Part shown: positions 36,827-48,899 of the stretch, piece after piece | How the letters are laid out: every line of letters begins with the position of its first letter | Numbering within the stretch: position 1 is the stretch's first letter | From: Heterostelium multicystogenum | Lineage: Eukaryota > Evosea > Eumycetozoa > Acytosteliales > Acytosteliaceae | NCBI GenBank assembly: GCA_003667245.1 | Contig: RCNN01000034.1 | Location: 1 to 64,000, forward strand | Direction of reading: 5' to 3' | Length of the DNA stretch: 64,000 nt | Made by a program: the position numbers and the translations under genes | Notes under the pieces: generated by a model | Told to the model about the DNA's origin: nothing | The model's database searches: none | The model's input: the letters and a program-made list of their open reading frames with translations, nothing else

Positions 36827-38235
36827 ATGGATCATTCGTCGTCATCATCCTCTTCATCATCTTCTTCCTATTCTTCCTATTCATCAAACAATGGCTATAA
36901 TAACAATACAAATGAAGGTGGTGGTTCATCTATTATAGGAGAAAATAAGTTGTTTGATTTATATGAATATTTAGGTGTATCAAACGATGCGACTGAGGAG
37001 CAAATTAAAAAAGCATATAAGAAACTTGCAAAGATACATCATCCTGACAAACCTACAGGATCACGTGAAAAAGTAAGTCGATTTCTCCACCTTTCTCTGA
37101 TTATCGTACTGATTGATCTATGATTCAGTTCCAAGAGTTAAATGCGGTATATGAAATAATGTCAGATCCACAAAAGAAACGAACCTATGATTACTTTAAA
37201 AAGAATGGTGTTAAGATGCCTTCGATGGGCAATCTTAGTGAAGATGAAAGCAAATACCTATTATCACATTTCTTTGTTGGTGCAAGTATTGGAACTCTCT
37301 ACTGCTTAATAGCAGTTACTGTCAGTTTTATATTCTCAGTACCAATGACCACTACATTCTTCCCCTCACTTTCATTGTTTATTGGTCCAACCATCGTAAA
37401 TCCAGAACAGAAATCCTTTGCATTTGCACTTGGTGGCTTTTGTGGTATGATTGTAAGTATCGATTGTATTAAAGATAACAAATCATGTCTAATTTTAATA
37501 TTATAAAAAAGGCACTTCCATTTTATGCAGCTGGATTAAGTTATAATGTAGGAAAGAAACTATTAGAAGCTCCCTATCAATATATAGTTGGTGATAAACA
37601 AGAGACTGATCAATCAGTATTAGTATTGGACGAATCTGAATTTGAATTTATATCAAAAGCAAAGGCAGAGTACGAGAAAGTAGATGAAATCGAAAGAAAT
37701 TGGACATTTTTGTCAAGTGAGAAATCAAACAATAACTGTCATACCGATATATTTGAAAAGGTTATTGCGAATATCATTGAATTGTTTGGTGTAATTGAAA
37801 AACACTTTAATCAAATGTACCCTTCAAATGATTCCGATTTAATTTTAAAGAAAATGGTAGAAACAAAAATGGTAAGCAATATTTATTGACATCTACTTTT
37901 ATACTTATACTGATTAATCTTCAATTAACTAGTATTACGAAGAGATTGAAAAGATTATAAATAAGAATAAGAGTAATAATAACAGTATCAATAATCAATC
38001 AAACGATGTATCTGAGAAGATATACCCAACATTGGAAGAGAATTCAAAGACCAAATTCAAAAAAGTTAAAGATATTCTTATGAAGACTTTGGATGACCTT
38101 AAGCAATATGTACAAGACATCGAAAAGGGTACTGCGGATGCTAAACAACAGATACCATTACTATCACTTGCAAAGAATATCGAAATTTTCCTAGAGGAAT
38201 TTATTTTTAATAGTTTTGAATACTATCAAATCTAA
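36827..38235 (+). CDS. DnaJ-domain protein with membrane segments
   Basis: Four exons (36827-37072, 37129-37452, 37512-37871, 37933-38235) with canonical GT-AG introns give 410 residues without any frame break. A Ser run opens the protein. The J domain spans about residues 41-106: [20 protein letters not shown], the HPD motif at 72-74 (HHPDKP), then [21 protein letters not shown] domains stimulate the ATPase of Hsp70 partners. Residues about 128-200 are hydrophobic, with two or three likely membrane spans ([20 protein letters not shown], later [16 protein letters not shown]). The C-terminal half is polar and coiled-coil-like ([38 protein letters not shown]). Neither a Gly/Phe region nor Cys repeats are present, so it is a type III J protein. 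The organelle is not evident. Confidence 0.88.
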
Positions 38236-38527
38236 ACAACTCCTTGTATATAAATAAAATGATCATTTTTTAAATACAAAATGATCCCTGTAAATGATAT
38301 GTTTGATTAGATAAATAATTAGAATCTCGGTTTATTTAATTCCAATTATTGCATTAAAGATCAGATATGTCGGGAATCCCGACTATTTTATTAACAAAAC
38401 ACCCAAAAATTTAAAAACAAAACTTTTTTCAGAATCATCGTTCTCTTCATTTCCAATGATAATGATTGCTTATTGTTGAAATCAAAACCAAGTGTATATA
38501 ATATTATATTGTCAATAATAAATAGTA

Positions 38528-39157
38528 ATGTCAGATTCAAATATATTTAATATCGTTGTTTTAATATCTGGAAATGGTACAAATCTACAAGCAATAATTG
38601 ATGCAATAGACAATGGTAGTTTACCAAATGTAAAGATCAGTGCTGTCATCAGTAATAAGGCCGAAGCTTTCGGTTTGAAGCGTGCTGAAAAGGCATCTAT
38701 TGAAACTAGAGTTTTCTCATTACAGAGCTATCTTAAAGGTGGTGAGGGTCGTGATCGTACTACATATGGTACTGAGTTAGCACAGCTGATTCGCACATTC
38801 AAACCAAAGCTAGTTGTATTGGCGGGATTCATGATTATTTTGCCATCAACTTTCTTGAATGAATTCGAAAACAACGAGCCACGCATAGATGTTATCAATC
38901 TCCATCCAGCACTGCCTGGCCAGTTTGCTGGTGCCCATGCTATCCAGCGTGCATTTGAAGCCTTCCAGAAGGGTGAAATTAAACATACAGGTCTAATGGT
39001 ACATAAAGTAATCGAAGAGATCGATGCTGGTGAAGTGATCTTGACTGCAGAGGTACCAATTCAACCAGAGGATACATTAGAAACTCTTGAAGATCGTATG
39101 CACAAAACAGAACATATTACTTTAGTTTCAGCAATCAGGAAACTTTCATCATTATAA
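38528..39157 (+). CDS. purN: Phosphoribosylglycinamide formyltransferase (GART, PurN type)
   Basis: Intronless, 209 residues, the usual length of monofunctional bacterial-type PurN. It transfers a formyl group from 10-formyl-tetrahydrofolate to GAR in the third step of de novo purine synthesis. The phosphate-binding loop is SGNGTNLQ (14-21). The catalytic residues match: Asn124 and His126 in VINLHPALPG and Asp166 in EEIDAGEVI, equivalent to Asn106, His108 and Asp144 of the E. coli enzyme. HTGLMVHKV is the usual strand before the aspartate. In animals this activity is fused into a trifunctional protein; here it is a separate gene. Its stop is 65 bp from the stop of the convergent HIT gene. Confidence 0.93.
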   Translation: MSDSNIFNIVVLISGNGTNLQAIIDAIDNGSLPNVKISAVISNKAEAFGLKRAEKASIETRVFSLQSYLKGGEGRDRTTYGTELAQLIRTFKPKLVVLAGFMIILPSTFLNEFENNEPRIDVINLHPALPGQFAGAHAIQRAFEAFQKGEIKHTGLMVHKVIEEIDAGEVILTAEVPIQPEDTLETLEDRMHKTEHITLVSAIRKLSSL

Positions 39158-39222
39158 ACAACAATCAACACACATAAATTTGTTCCTAATAAAATGATAT
39201 TTATTTAATGTAAGAAAGCATG

Positions 39223-39756
39223 TCACATACCAACCCATTGATTGTGCTTTGAAATAGCTTCTCTAATTTCACCAACAATTTTTGTAGTTATGTCCTTAGG
39301 GAATTTGATTTGCTCTATTTGATCAATGTTCAATGGTTTTCCCCATTGAGTATCAACGATTGTTTTACCATGTATGTCTACTTGATTTTCGTATCTTGGA
39401 ATATAATGAAAGTGTACATGGTGATATTCCATCTGAGCAGTTATCTTACCAGTGTGGTCTGCTGTTAGATTGCCTAGTTGACAGATATTAGGATAGGCCA
39501 TACCATAGAGTGATTGGTATACCTTGGTCATCATCGCTATGGCCTTACCAATCTCCAGAAGCAACATTGGTGAATTGGGATCATATAATCGAAGTGGATC
39601 TACATGTTCAATAGGAGAGATTACACATCTACCTGGCCAACATTGATTCTCATGTAATATAACTCTTATATTTTTAGACTCATATAAAATCATCTCTTTT
39701 CCAGCATCTGTATTGGCAATCTGACAACCAATGCATTTTTTAATAATGTCTTCCAT
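39223..39756 (-). CDS. HIT (histidine triad) family protein
   Basis: Intronless, 177 residues. HIT proteins are nucleotide hydrolases or transferases acting on adenylated or diadenosine substrates. The triad is HVHFH (residues 113-117) in YHHVHFHYIPRY. The upstream family features are also visible: an N-terminal Cys pair (C8, C11 in KKCIGCQI), the strand NIRVILHENQCWPGRCVI (Asn/Pro/Gly pattern before the core helix) and NICQLGNLTADHTG, the strand preceding the triad. The layout fits the Fhit/HIT-like branch with a C-terminal extension. The exact substrate cannot be told. It is downstream of mrfA on the same strand and convergent with purN. Confidence 0.85.
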   Translation of the reverse strand: MEDIIKKCIGCQIANTDAGKEMILYESKNIRVILHENQCWPGRCVISPIEHVDPLRLYDPNSPMLLLEIGKAIAMMTKVYQSLYGMAYPNICQLGNLTADHTGKITAQMEYHHVHFHYIPRYENQVDIHGKTIVDTQWGKPLNIDQIEQIKFPKDITTKIVGEIREAISKHNQWVGM

Positions 39757-40007
39757 ATTGGCTTATGATGATTGACTCTAAAGTAATAGGTAATAATAAT
39801 GCAAGTGTAATTTGAATGAGATAATTTACAAATTTATTTTTTAATTAAATATTGAATTTCAATGTTTTAGCTTAAAAGTTTGTTTGATCAAGTACAAAGA
39901 AAACTTTTTGGTTTTTGTTGTTTTTGATTTTTGAAGATGGATGGATAGGGTTGAGTGCTTTGTATTACTACAATGTTAATATTACTATAAATTGCTTCTG
40001 ATCAGGG

Positions 40008-43000
40008 CTAAGATGGTTCTTTTGAGGAGATAAAAAGATTTTGGAAATTTGATAGGAAGTTGTTGGGTTGGACATCAAAATTATTTGATGAACTTGTTGA
40101 TCCAGTGTTTGAAATGAGTTGATATTTTAGCGCGTTAAACTGTGATGCGGTTGAGGTTGTCGAAGTGGTTGATGTAGTTGAGGTGGTAGATGTAGTTGAG
40201 GTGGTAGATGTGGTAGTGGATGCGGAAGTTGTTGAGGTTGTTGTCGTTGCTGTCGTTGTAGTATTGTTATTCTCTGATGAATCACAAATTCTTTGTGAGG
40301 GGTCACAGTTTGGATCGACATTATTGCCGCCCCCCATTGGAACTCCATCTGGTGAAAATCTTGGTTTTATGAATCCAAGCAATACGGATGTTGCAACCAA
40401 GGCCAACACTACGACACCAATAACAATTGCACCAATAATAAAATATTTCTCTGTCAAGATGAAAAGAATGTTAGTATATGATTGGGCTATTGAAGGAAAT
40501 ATGATTTGATACATTACTTCTTCTCTTATTCTTTTCGATCTCACGCTCAAGCTCATCAACTTTACTTAAAACTTGGTTCTTATCTCTGTCCAGGATATCT
40601 AGCTCGATTTGGACACTATCCACCTTTTTCGAGAGCTCCTGAGTGGCACCGACATTCTCCATAAAAATGGCATCTTTATTGACCATCAAGAAGTCGGAAA
40701 TGACAGTGCCATCGTTGAGAGTACGATTTCCGGTGGTTTTAACAGCATTTGGTATTCCAGAACGCTGCAGCTCTTGAGCAAGTACACCACGGTCAGTTGG
40801 GTCAGTAACACCAGTACTTTCAGTCCACTGCTTGATGAGACGATAGTCGTACAGTCTGAGACGATTAATATGTTCTAGCTGCTCAGCAGTGTTGACTGGT
40901 CTGATTTCAGTCTTAACACGTTGGTCGGAAGGAGTAAAGAGGATACCAGTAACAGAGATATTACCGTTGACCGAGAGAGACTCTGTTGGGTTTTCATTGT
41001 TAACACCAACATTACCATAGTGATAGAGAGCACCCTGTGGATTTTGATTCCAGCTTCCCTCCTCAACAGTCGATGCTGTCGAAGATGGTGCCATCTCTAC
41101 ATTGTTGGTCGATTGGTTTGGAACAACCAAAATGTCATTGGTGTTGATATTTTGATGAGGTGAGGGCAAGAATGAGGAGGTAGTCGATGTCGTTGTTGTC
41201 TGTGGTGATTGATGTTGAATGGTCGATGTGGTGGGTGATGTCATTGGTGATTGATATTGATGATCTGGTATTTGTGTTGGGTGTGGCTGTTGCTGATCGT
41301 AGTTGCTTGTGAGGTTGACGATATGAGTTGGAATGTGGTTGTTTTGTTGATTCATCATTGTCGTCGACCTCATCAATGGGTTTGGGATGGTCATGTCCTC
41401 CTGTTTGACTTCAATATTGTTGTGTGGCGATAGTTGGTGAGGTTGTGGGTGTCTGTTGTCGACTATGATGGTTGGTGGTGATGGTTCTGGCTGGATGGGT
41501 GAGCTTGAATTGGCAACATTCATATTTGCTATTGCAACGGACTGATGATGAAGTTGTTGTATCAAATTATGGTGGTGTAGCATATTTAAATGTTGTTGAG
41601 TGGTGGTAGATTTCTGTTGACTATTGTTGTGGTTTGGCGTCAGCGGTGAAGATAGTGGTGAGAGATGTAATGGTGAGGGTGTAGACAGGTTGCTTGTGTT
41701 AATTGATAGATTGGGGTTCAACATGAATGTGTTGAGTTGGTTCATATTGTTGTTGCTAATACCAAGTGGATTGGCATTGGAATTGTCATTTGTATTGTTA
41801 TTGTTGTTGGTGTTGTTGTTGGTGGTAGTAGTGGTGGTAGTTTCAAATTGTGGGGTTGCCAAACGTAGTGCAGGATTTGGAGCGAGTATGGGTGTTGGGA
41901 TAGGTCTGGGTGAGGATGATGTTGATGAAAATGTAAACATTGCATTTTGGGGCGACTCTGGCTCGGACCCGCTGGCAGCATTGGTGGGTGTGAGTGAACC
42001 CTGTGAGAGAGATGGTGATCCTGGGAATGGGTTGGAAATGACTGCGTTTCCAGTGGGTTGTTGTTGTACGTTTGCGGGATGACCAGTTCTCACAATGAGA
42101 GGGTCCGATATAAATGAAGAAATGCAATAGTCACGTCCTTGGTAGCGAGCCGAGATGGTCAAGACCAAACGGAAGAACTCTTGTTGTGGATTGGGTAGTT
42201 TGTGTTTGCGTGCGTTGTTCGAGGTTGCCTTACGGAAGTGAAGTCGGCTGATTGTAATCTGATCGGCGTTGCTCACCAGCAGGGAAGGCGGGGCCTTCTC
42301 CTCGGTTTTCTCACGCTTTGAGTTGGTTTGATACAACTCGACCTCTACCTCTTCGGTTGGCATCACAGTGGAGCCATTCTTGACACCACGAATACTAATA
42401 TACAATCCCTCGACAGGACGATTTACACCATTTACATCGATCAATGGACGAATCTCATCAAATTTGAACATATGATGAATTGTTATACTTAATTGAAAGT
42501 GATTTCTTCTATAATATACCCATGAATTGTCTACCTGTGAATAAGAGAATCCTTTCTCTGCCAACACTGAAATAGTTGGTGGTTGTCTAAATAGAGTAAA
42601 AGATGATTTATATTAATATATTAAAGATTGATTAAGAGTTGCTAATTTAAGATCACAATACTTACAAAGCATCGTATCCATATTGGTTGACGAGTCTGTG
42701 CCAAAAGTTGGTACAATAGGGTACCCAGTGGAATATATTTGAGTTGTCTATGACGTAACGACGTTTCTTGACAGGTGCAGTAGATGTTGTTGTGGATGTT
42801 GATGTAGATTGCTGATTGCTGCCCTGTAACTGTTGCTTTATATGGATATCGTCATCGTCGTCGTCACCGTAATTACTATCATTATCGTCGATAGAATCAC
42901 GAATACTCTTTGATTTCTTTGATTTTATTTGTTGATGATGCTGTTGCTGCTGCTGTTGTTGTTGAATTACTTGTTGTTGATTTTGTAGTGGTGGAAGTGG

Positions 43001-43111
43001 TGATTGTTGTTGCTGACCACCAAATAACATTAGATTTGAATTACTGTTTGAGAGCAACTCGCTATATTGTCCCCCAAGTTGCTGGAAGAGGTGTGCCGAT
43101 GTTGGATCCAT
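40008..43111 (-). CDS. mrfA: MrfA: membrane-anchored MRF/MYRF-type transcription factor
   Basis: Three exons (42666-43111, 40518-42586, 40008-40450) give 985 residues with no frame break. Order: Gln- and Asp-rich head; NDT80/PhoG-like DNA-binding domain (about 128-320; IFHWVPYCTNFWHRLVNQYG, NSWVYYRRNHFQLSITI, KLPNPQQEFFRLVLTISARY); a long Asn/Thr/Pro-rich linker; the S74-type intramolecular chaperone/autoprotease domain (about 680-790); a coiled coil (about 790-835); one transmembrane helix (about 840-863; YFIIGAIVIGVVVLALVATS); and a Thr/Ser-rich luminal tail. The Ser-Lys dyad is intact in PSDQRVKTEI (Ser702, Lys707, the same spacing as MYRF). The protein should trimerise in the ER, cut itself and release the N-terminal factor. 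D. discoideum mrfA is reported to control prestalk genes. A spacer of 4 kb lies upstream. Confidence 0.93.
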
Positions 43112-46100
43112 TGTAGTAGCAGTAGTAGACGGCTCTACTATAAAACTACTGTTAATTTATTGTTGTTAATTAAAAGATTAATAAATGTCTTAATTAGGTT
43201 GAGTAGTAGTGTTGATCGTTTGATTGGCTAGTGAGTGCTAAGTATTGTTTTACTATTTTTTTTTTGGTGAATAAAAAAAAAGGTACGAAAAAAAAAGGTA
43301 GGTTATATATTTCTAAAAATATATAAATTTACTGATTAAGAACATACTAAAAAAGTAAATAGGAATGGCAAAATAGTTGATTGGTTGTCTTCTTGTTTGA
43401 ATGATGGTTATTATTATCCTGTAGGAGAAACAGACTTAACAAACTAAACAATTGTTTATTATAATTATTTTAAAAATATTGATATTGTGATGATTATATT
43501 ATTATTGTTATTTTATTTCTGTTGTTTTGTTATTGTTGAGCTGATAATAAAAAATCAAAAAATCACAAAAAAAAAGAAAAAAAATACCCAAAAAAATAAA
43601 AAAAACAAACAAAAAAAAATAGATCACGAAGATTGTGAGCGCACTTGTAGAGTTGATTATATTGTTTGCATTAAAAAAAACAAAACAAAATAAAATATTG
43701 TATGTACCAAAAAAGAATGTTAAATAAGTCAATCAACGAAAAAAAGAAACTGTGTGTGTCTTTTTGGTTTTGATGTAGTGTATGGGTGATTTTTGATTGC
43801 ACTCAGCAAAGAATTGAATAGGAGTGGCAAAAAAAATTAATTAATAAATTAGTTTTTTTCACAAACAACTGTTACAGAAAAGATCTTTTTTATGTTTTTG
43901 GTTTTTTTGAATCTGATGGTTTGCAGGTGTCTCCACCAAAAATAATGTTTTGTTTTTTGGAGATGCAAAGCAAAATCGAGATATTAAATTGATGTGGGTA
44001 TGAAAGTTGTATAATATATACTATTACAGATGAGGAGGACACTTGGAATTCCTGCAAGTGAATCATTGTTTGTAGACGAAAAATGAATGATGGTGGCCTC
44101 TAGCTAACTTATCAGTAGACGCCACAACAAGGATAAGAGGTGGAATTGGAAAGATGGTCAATTAAAATAATCAGCTTGTCCATGGCGGAGTGGCAATGAA
44201 AACTTTGAAAATAAAGTTTGTACAAAGTATAGGTGGGTATGGGGCACAAAACAATGGTGAGTCTGTGGAAAGTAGGATTTTTGTTTTAAGGCTTTTGATC
44301 AAACTATTACTTAAAAGTGTGATATGTGGGTGGTGATAAATAACTCATGAATCTTGAAAAGACATCAAGGTAACCAACTAATATAGAACAGATTGAAGTA
44401 GTTGATGATTTTAGATTTAAGATAATTTTAATTTTGATACATACTTTTCAACACCATTGCTTGGTGAAATCCAATTGTTCAGATTATCAATTTGGTTATT
44501 ATTATTATTGTTGTTGTTGCTATTGTTTCTCTTATGAATATATGGACTTTGACAACTATTGTTATTATTATTCATCTTATCGACTTTGGAAAGTTGATAA
44601 TTATCTATTTCTATTATTTATAAAAAATTTATTAAAATCCAATGATAATTGAAGTAGAATGGATTTTTAGTGTAACCAAAGAGGTGAAGCTAATATTATA
44701 GTATATTTCTATTTGTTATTTAACTTTACTGTAAATGTAGGCTTAGTTGTTGGCTTTTTAATTATTTAATAGTCATGACCCTAATGAATGATCTTGTAGA
44801 CTGTTGATGAAAATTAAATTCCAACAATTTAAATGAAATTAGATAACAAAAAAATCAATCTTAGGCTGGCTGAATAATCTTATTTATATTATCAATTCTT
44901 ATCTCTATTATTTACAGTCTCATATTAAAATTATTAATCTTATTATTATTTAGGTATTGTATTATTTAAGAAGTTGTTGATTTGTGCTTCAGTTATTAGT
45001 TGGTATAAAATTCTATAATAACAACAAGTAAAATTAATGTATATTTCTGGGTTTGATGCTACTATTGTTATTGTTGGTTAGTTTGTACTATTCTTTAAAG
45101 AATGAGGTTGGAAGGGTTAATAATAAAAATATAATATTATTAATTATAAAATTAATTAGTTAATTATTCTTGATTTAATGACATATCTTATTTGATTGAT
45201 TTGATGATTAGCTTTGTCGATATTAAGTTATTTGTTTTTTGTAAGTATAAAATAAATTGCACTAAGTTGAATGAGAGTTGGCTTTTGAGTGAGACTGTGT
45301 TGGTTTATTGAATTTGAAGAAACTAATGTTGTTGCGATATATGATGAAGTAGAAAAGAACCAAATAGAATGTAATAAAACATGAGGAGAAATATGATTTT
45401 TTTAAATTTAAACACAGACAGTAGTGATACTTCTAAAATGCTTCACCCTCTGATAAATTTTTAAATTGAATTGATCTGATGTGTTTGGGTGTTGATTTAT
45501 ATGGATGGTTGATGATCTATAATGAAGTGTGTTGGGTCGGGTAGGGTTGATATTAATAAGAGGTAGGTTAGAAATTTGTTAATATAGTGTAGTTGTGCTA
45601 TTTTGGTAGGTGTTGTATTGAGATTTAAAAGCCAAGGTATTTTATACAATAGGACAGTGTACCATAATTTCGATTTTAAAAAGATTGGATCAATCCAATT
45701 TAAACAATATTATTAGTCCTGTAGTAAGTATTGGAACAATCATAAATGGTTTCCAATATTATCGTACCAATTTTATTGTCAATATCCGATGTTGTTGCTG
45801 AGAGAAGTGTGCTGGTTTTTCATATTTTCTATTTGTAACGCAGTATGAAATGATGTGAGAGATTGAGGATCGATACGATCTCTAAATCCATCCAACAACC
45901 AAGAGTTTATATAAATAGGATTTAAATCAATTATACTTATTTTGATTATTGTGGTTTAACGAAAAATATTACTATTTTCAATAGGAATGATCATACTTTT
46001 GTATTTAAATTTACAAACTATCTGATTACTACTATATGTTATTTTATATTTATCTGTTAAATTATTCTATATTTAAGATGGAATAAATTTAGTATTTTTC

Positions 46101-47161
46101 TTTATACTATAGTATAGAATAGTTTTGTTTTGGTTTTATTTATGGATGGTTTTACTACTCCAAAGTAGGTTGTTCGTCAAGTGAAATAATAAATTGATTG
46201 ATCTTAAAATGTTTGCTTTTTTTTTTTTTCTTTTTAATTGATAAATAGAGGAATCAAAAGTTGGATCACCAATTTCACTTAAAAAGTTAAAGTTTGTTAT
46301 TGCATAATGGTTTTCAAGTTTGCAAAAAAACAAAAACAACTATAAACGGTACGTTAGATCTGTGTAGTTGATGGCAAAAATATTTTTCACACAATTTCAC
46401 ACATTCTTTTCCACACACACACGTGACAACACATCTGTCGATATCGATGTTGTCGAAATTCCAAAGCATGATGAACCAACGTCGCAAAGTTTTGGTCCAC
46501 CAACACACAGACATGAGGGCTTTTCCTTACAAAGCTTAGAACTGAACGAAATCTTCAGAACAAATAACTCTTTATTTACCATAAGACAATTTGGTTATTT
46601 TTCGTTTAAAAGTTGTGTTTCTAATGCCAACATGCAATATTTAAATATTTCGTAAACCTTTTTTAAGTAGATCACCATAAGTTCTTACAAAGATTCCCTA
46701 CCGCGACACACAAAATAGTGTGAGTGTTATCAATGGTTTATATGAGGACCTTGAAATGATCCCTTACAAAATAAAACAATCAAATAAAATTAATACAATA
46801 ATAATAAATGAATAATAAATAAATAATAATATATTGATTTTTATTGAAAAATAAATATAACCTAATAAATGGAATATTTCCAATGTGTCATTAAAAAGGT
46901 AGTGCTTTTGGACTAAGGTATTCAGTTCAAGATTTTACCAATTTTGGTCTATGCACAAATTGGTGTGATTTAGTTGTTTTTGTTTTTTTTGTTTTGTAAA
47001 ATCACAAGGATATTTAGATATAACTACAGTTATAACAGGATATATTGAAATATTATATTTATGTTACATTACAAATTCCGACCATTATTATATTTTATTA
47101 AAGATTTGTATTTGGGATGGCGTTTTCTGTGTTGTTGTTTGGGTTGTTTATAAGGTTATCG
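43112..47161. other. Long spacer upstream of mrfA
   Basis: About 4 kb between mrfA and the HSDL2-like gene, both on the minus strand. It is AT-rich with A-homopolymers (43555-43620), a less AT-rich stretch (about 44030-44240) and a CACACACACG run near 46410. No convincing gene. Its length suits an extended developmental promoter for mrfA. Confidence 0.45.
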
Positions 47162-48112
47162 TTAAAGCTTGGCTTTCAAATTTGAATAGTCTGCCTCGTC
47201 GAGGAAAAAGTCAATGATTAATGGGTGACCTGGTTTGTATGCATATTGATCAAGATTGGTGATACCAGCTCTACGAACACAGTCTTCGTCGATGAAGAAG
47301 TTACCGGTGACTTCTGATTTTGGTTGTGTGAGGATCCAGTAGGCTGCATCAGCCATAATCTCTGGCTTACGGCAATCGTCCTTTACCTCTGGACCAGAGA
47401 GCATTGACATTGCAGCTGTGTAGATGGCAGTCTTTGGCCAGAGAGCATTGAATGCTACGGAGCCCTTGTACTCCTCAGCCATACCCAAGACACACATTGA
47501 CATACCGTACTTAGCCATGGTGTAGGCAGTGTGTCCTTTGAACCATCTCTTATTCATATTCAAAGGTGGTGAAATGTTAAGTACATGTGGGTTTGATGAC
47601 TTCAAGAGGTATGGCAAGCATTTTTGTGTAGTCAAGAAAGTACCTCTAGTATTGATACCCATCTAATATTAGATCGAATAAAATGTATGGTATGATTAAC
47701 AAACTACGAAGTCCTTAGAGATGAGTGACACCTAAATAATAGAGGTAGGTGGGTTGTGCTTACCATCAAGTCGAATTTCTTTGATGTTGTCTCCATGGTT
47801 CCAGTGAGGTTGATAGCACTGGCGTTGTTGATAAGAATATCAATACCACCAAACTTCTCTACACCCTTACGAACAGCGTCCTCGATTTGTTGTTCACTTC
47901 TGATATCGCACACGCATGGCAAGCACTTTCCACCAGCGGCTTCGATTTCACGAGCAGCCGAATAGATAGTACCTGGTAGCTTTGGATTAGGATCGGATGT
48001 CTTGGCAGCGATAATGATGTTAGCACCATCCTTAGCAGCCTTTAAAGCGATCTCCTTTCCAATACCTCTAGATGCACCAGTGATAAAAATAGTTTTTTCC
48101 TTTTAATGACAT
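47162..48112 (-). CDS. HSDL2-type short-chain dehydrogenase
   Basis: Two exons, 47764-48112 and 47162-47662. It matches the dehydrogenase half of animal HSDL2, a peroxisomal/mitochondrial short-chain dehydrogenase of unclear substrate. Visible features are the nucleotide-binding motif TGASRGIGKEIALKAAKDGA, the HSDL2-specific IAAKTSDPNPKLPGTIYSAA, DILINNASAI, MGINTRGTFLTTQ, LNISPPLN, the catalytic AYTMAKYG (Tyr and Lys) and NALWPKTAI. The C-terminal KPGHPLIIDFFLDE ends the dehydrogenase part; the SCP2 sterol-carrier domain of animal HSDL2 is absent. The start is the ATG at 48112 (MSLKGK). A T6 run on the plus strand at 48093-48098 puts the next codons out of frame: with one base fewer, GKTIFITGASRG reads straight through. 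Confidence 0.87.
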
Positions 48113-48899
48113 TTATAAAGTTATTTACAATAATGATATATAATATATACGATTAAATTAAGTACACAAAATAGATATATATAAACACTTCAATTGTAAA
48201 ATCAAATAATGTAATAATATTCAAAAAAAAACAACAATACAATCAAATGAAAGGAGTTTAAATGTGTGAAATTAATTAATTTTTATTATTGTGCAAAATA
48301 AATACATCACCATAAAAGCGAAATTGAATACCTTTTTTGGTAAGGAATTCAATTTGGCAATCAACTTAGAAATGACATACAAAAAAATATTTATATTATT
48401 AAAAGATTCATTCAAATATAAAGTTAAGAATCAATTTTAAAAAAAGAGAAATTGAAAATGTCTGTTCATGTTATAAAGAGTATTATTAAACATTGTAAAA
48501 TTTAAATTGAAATAAAGACTTTGACATTGGAATAATAAATGATTATGAATTAAATAAAAAGTATATTTCATTTAGATTTCTTTTGAATTTTAAATTTCAA
48601 ACTATTCTTAATAGGAGAAATCTATTACAAATAACACCACAATGTTGTCAATAAGAAATGTGTGTTTTTACTAAAAAACTCATTATGACAACATTCCAAA
48701 ATATCTAAAATAAGTTCCAAATGCGAGTTCAATGAAAAACATAGTGTCATTGTAGTTAATTAATTGAATATTTTTGTTTATTTATATCCTCAGTAGATAG
48801 CCTTATTTAGTGTGTAGATTTCAAACTAAAGTATCCATTAAAAAACATACAAATAAAGATACTTTCAATAAAGACTTACAAGGATAAAGAGATAGAACA
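48113..48899. other. Divergent promoter spacer (HSDL2-like / VAT1-like)
   Basis: AT-rich, no coding signal. It separates two divergent oxidoreductase genes and should contain both promoters. Confidence 0.5.

Noticed and set aside
41624..42082. Plus-strand 152-codon open frame rich in Val/Leu/Gly
   Set aside because: Shadow of the low-complexity linker and DNA-binding region of mrfA on the other strand.
46368..46655. Plus-strand 95-codon open frame with His/Thr-rich start
   Set aside because: No domain, signal peptide or supporting splice and promoter signals; composition follows a local CACACA-rich stretch.
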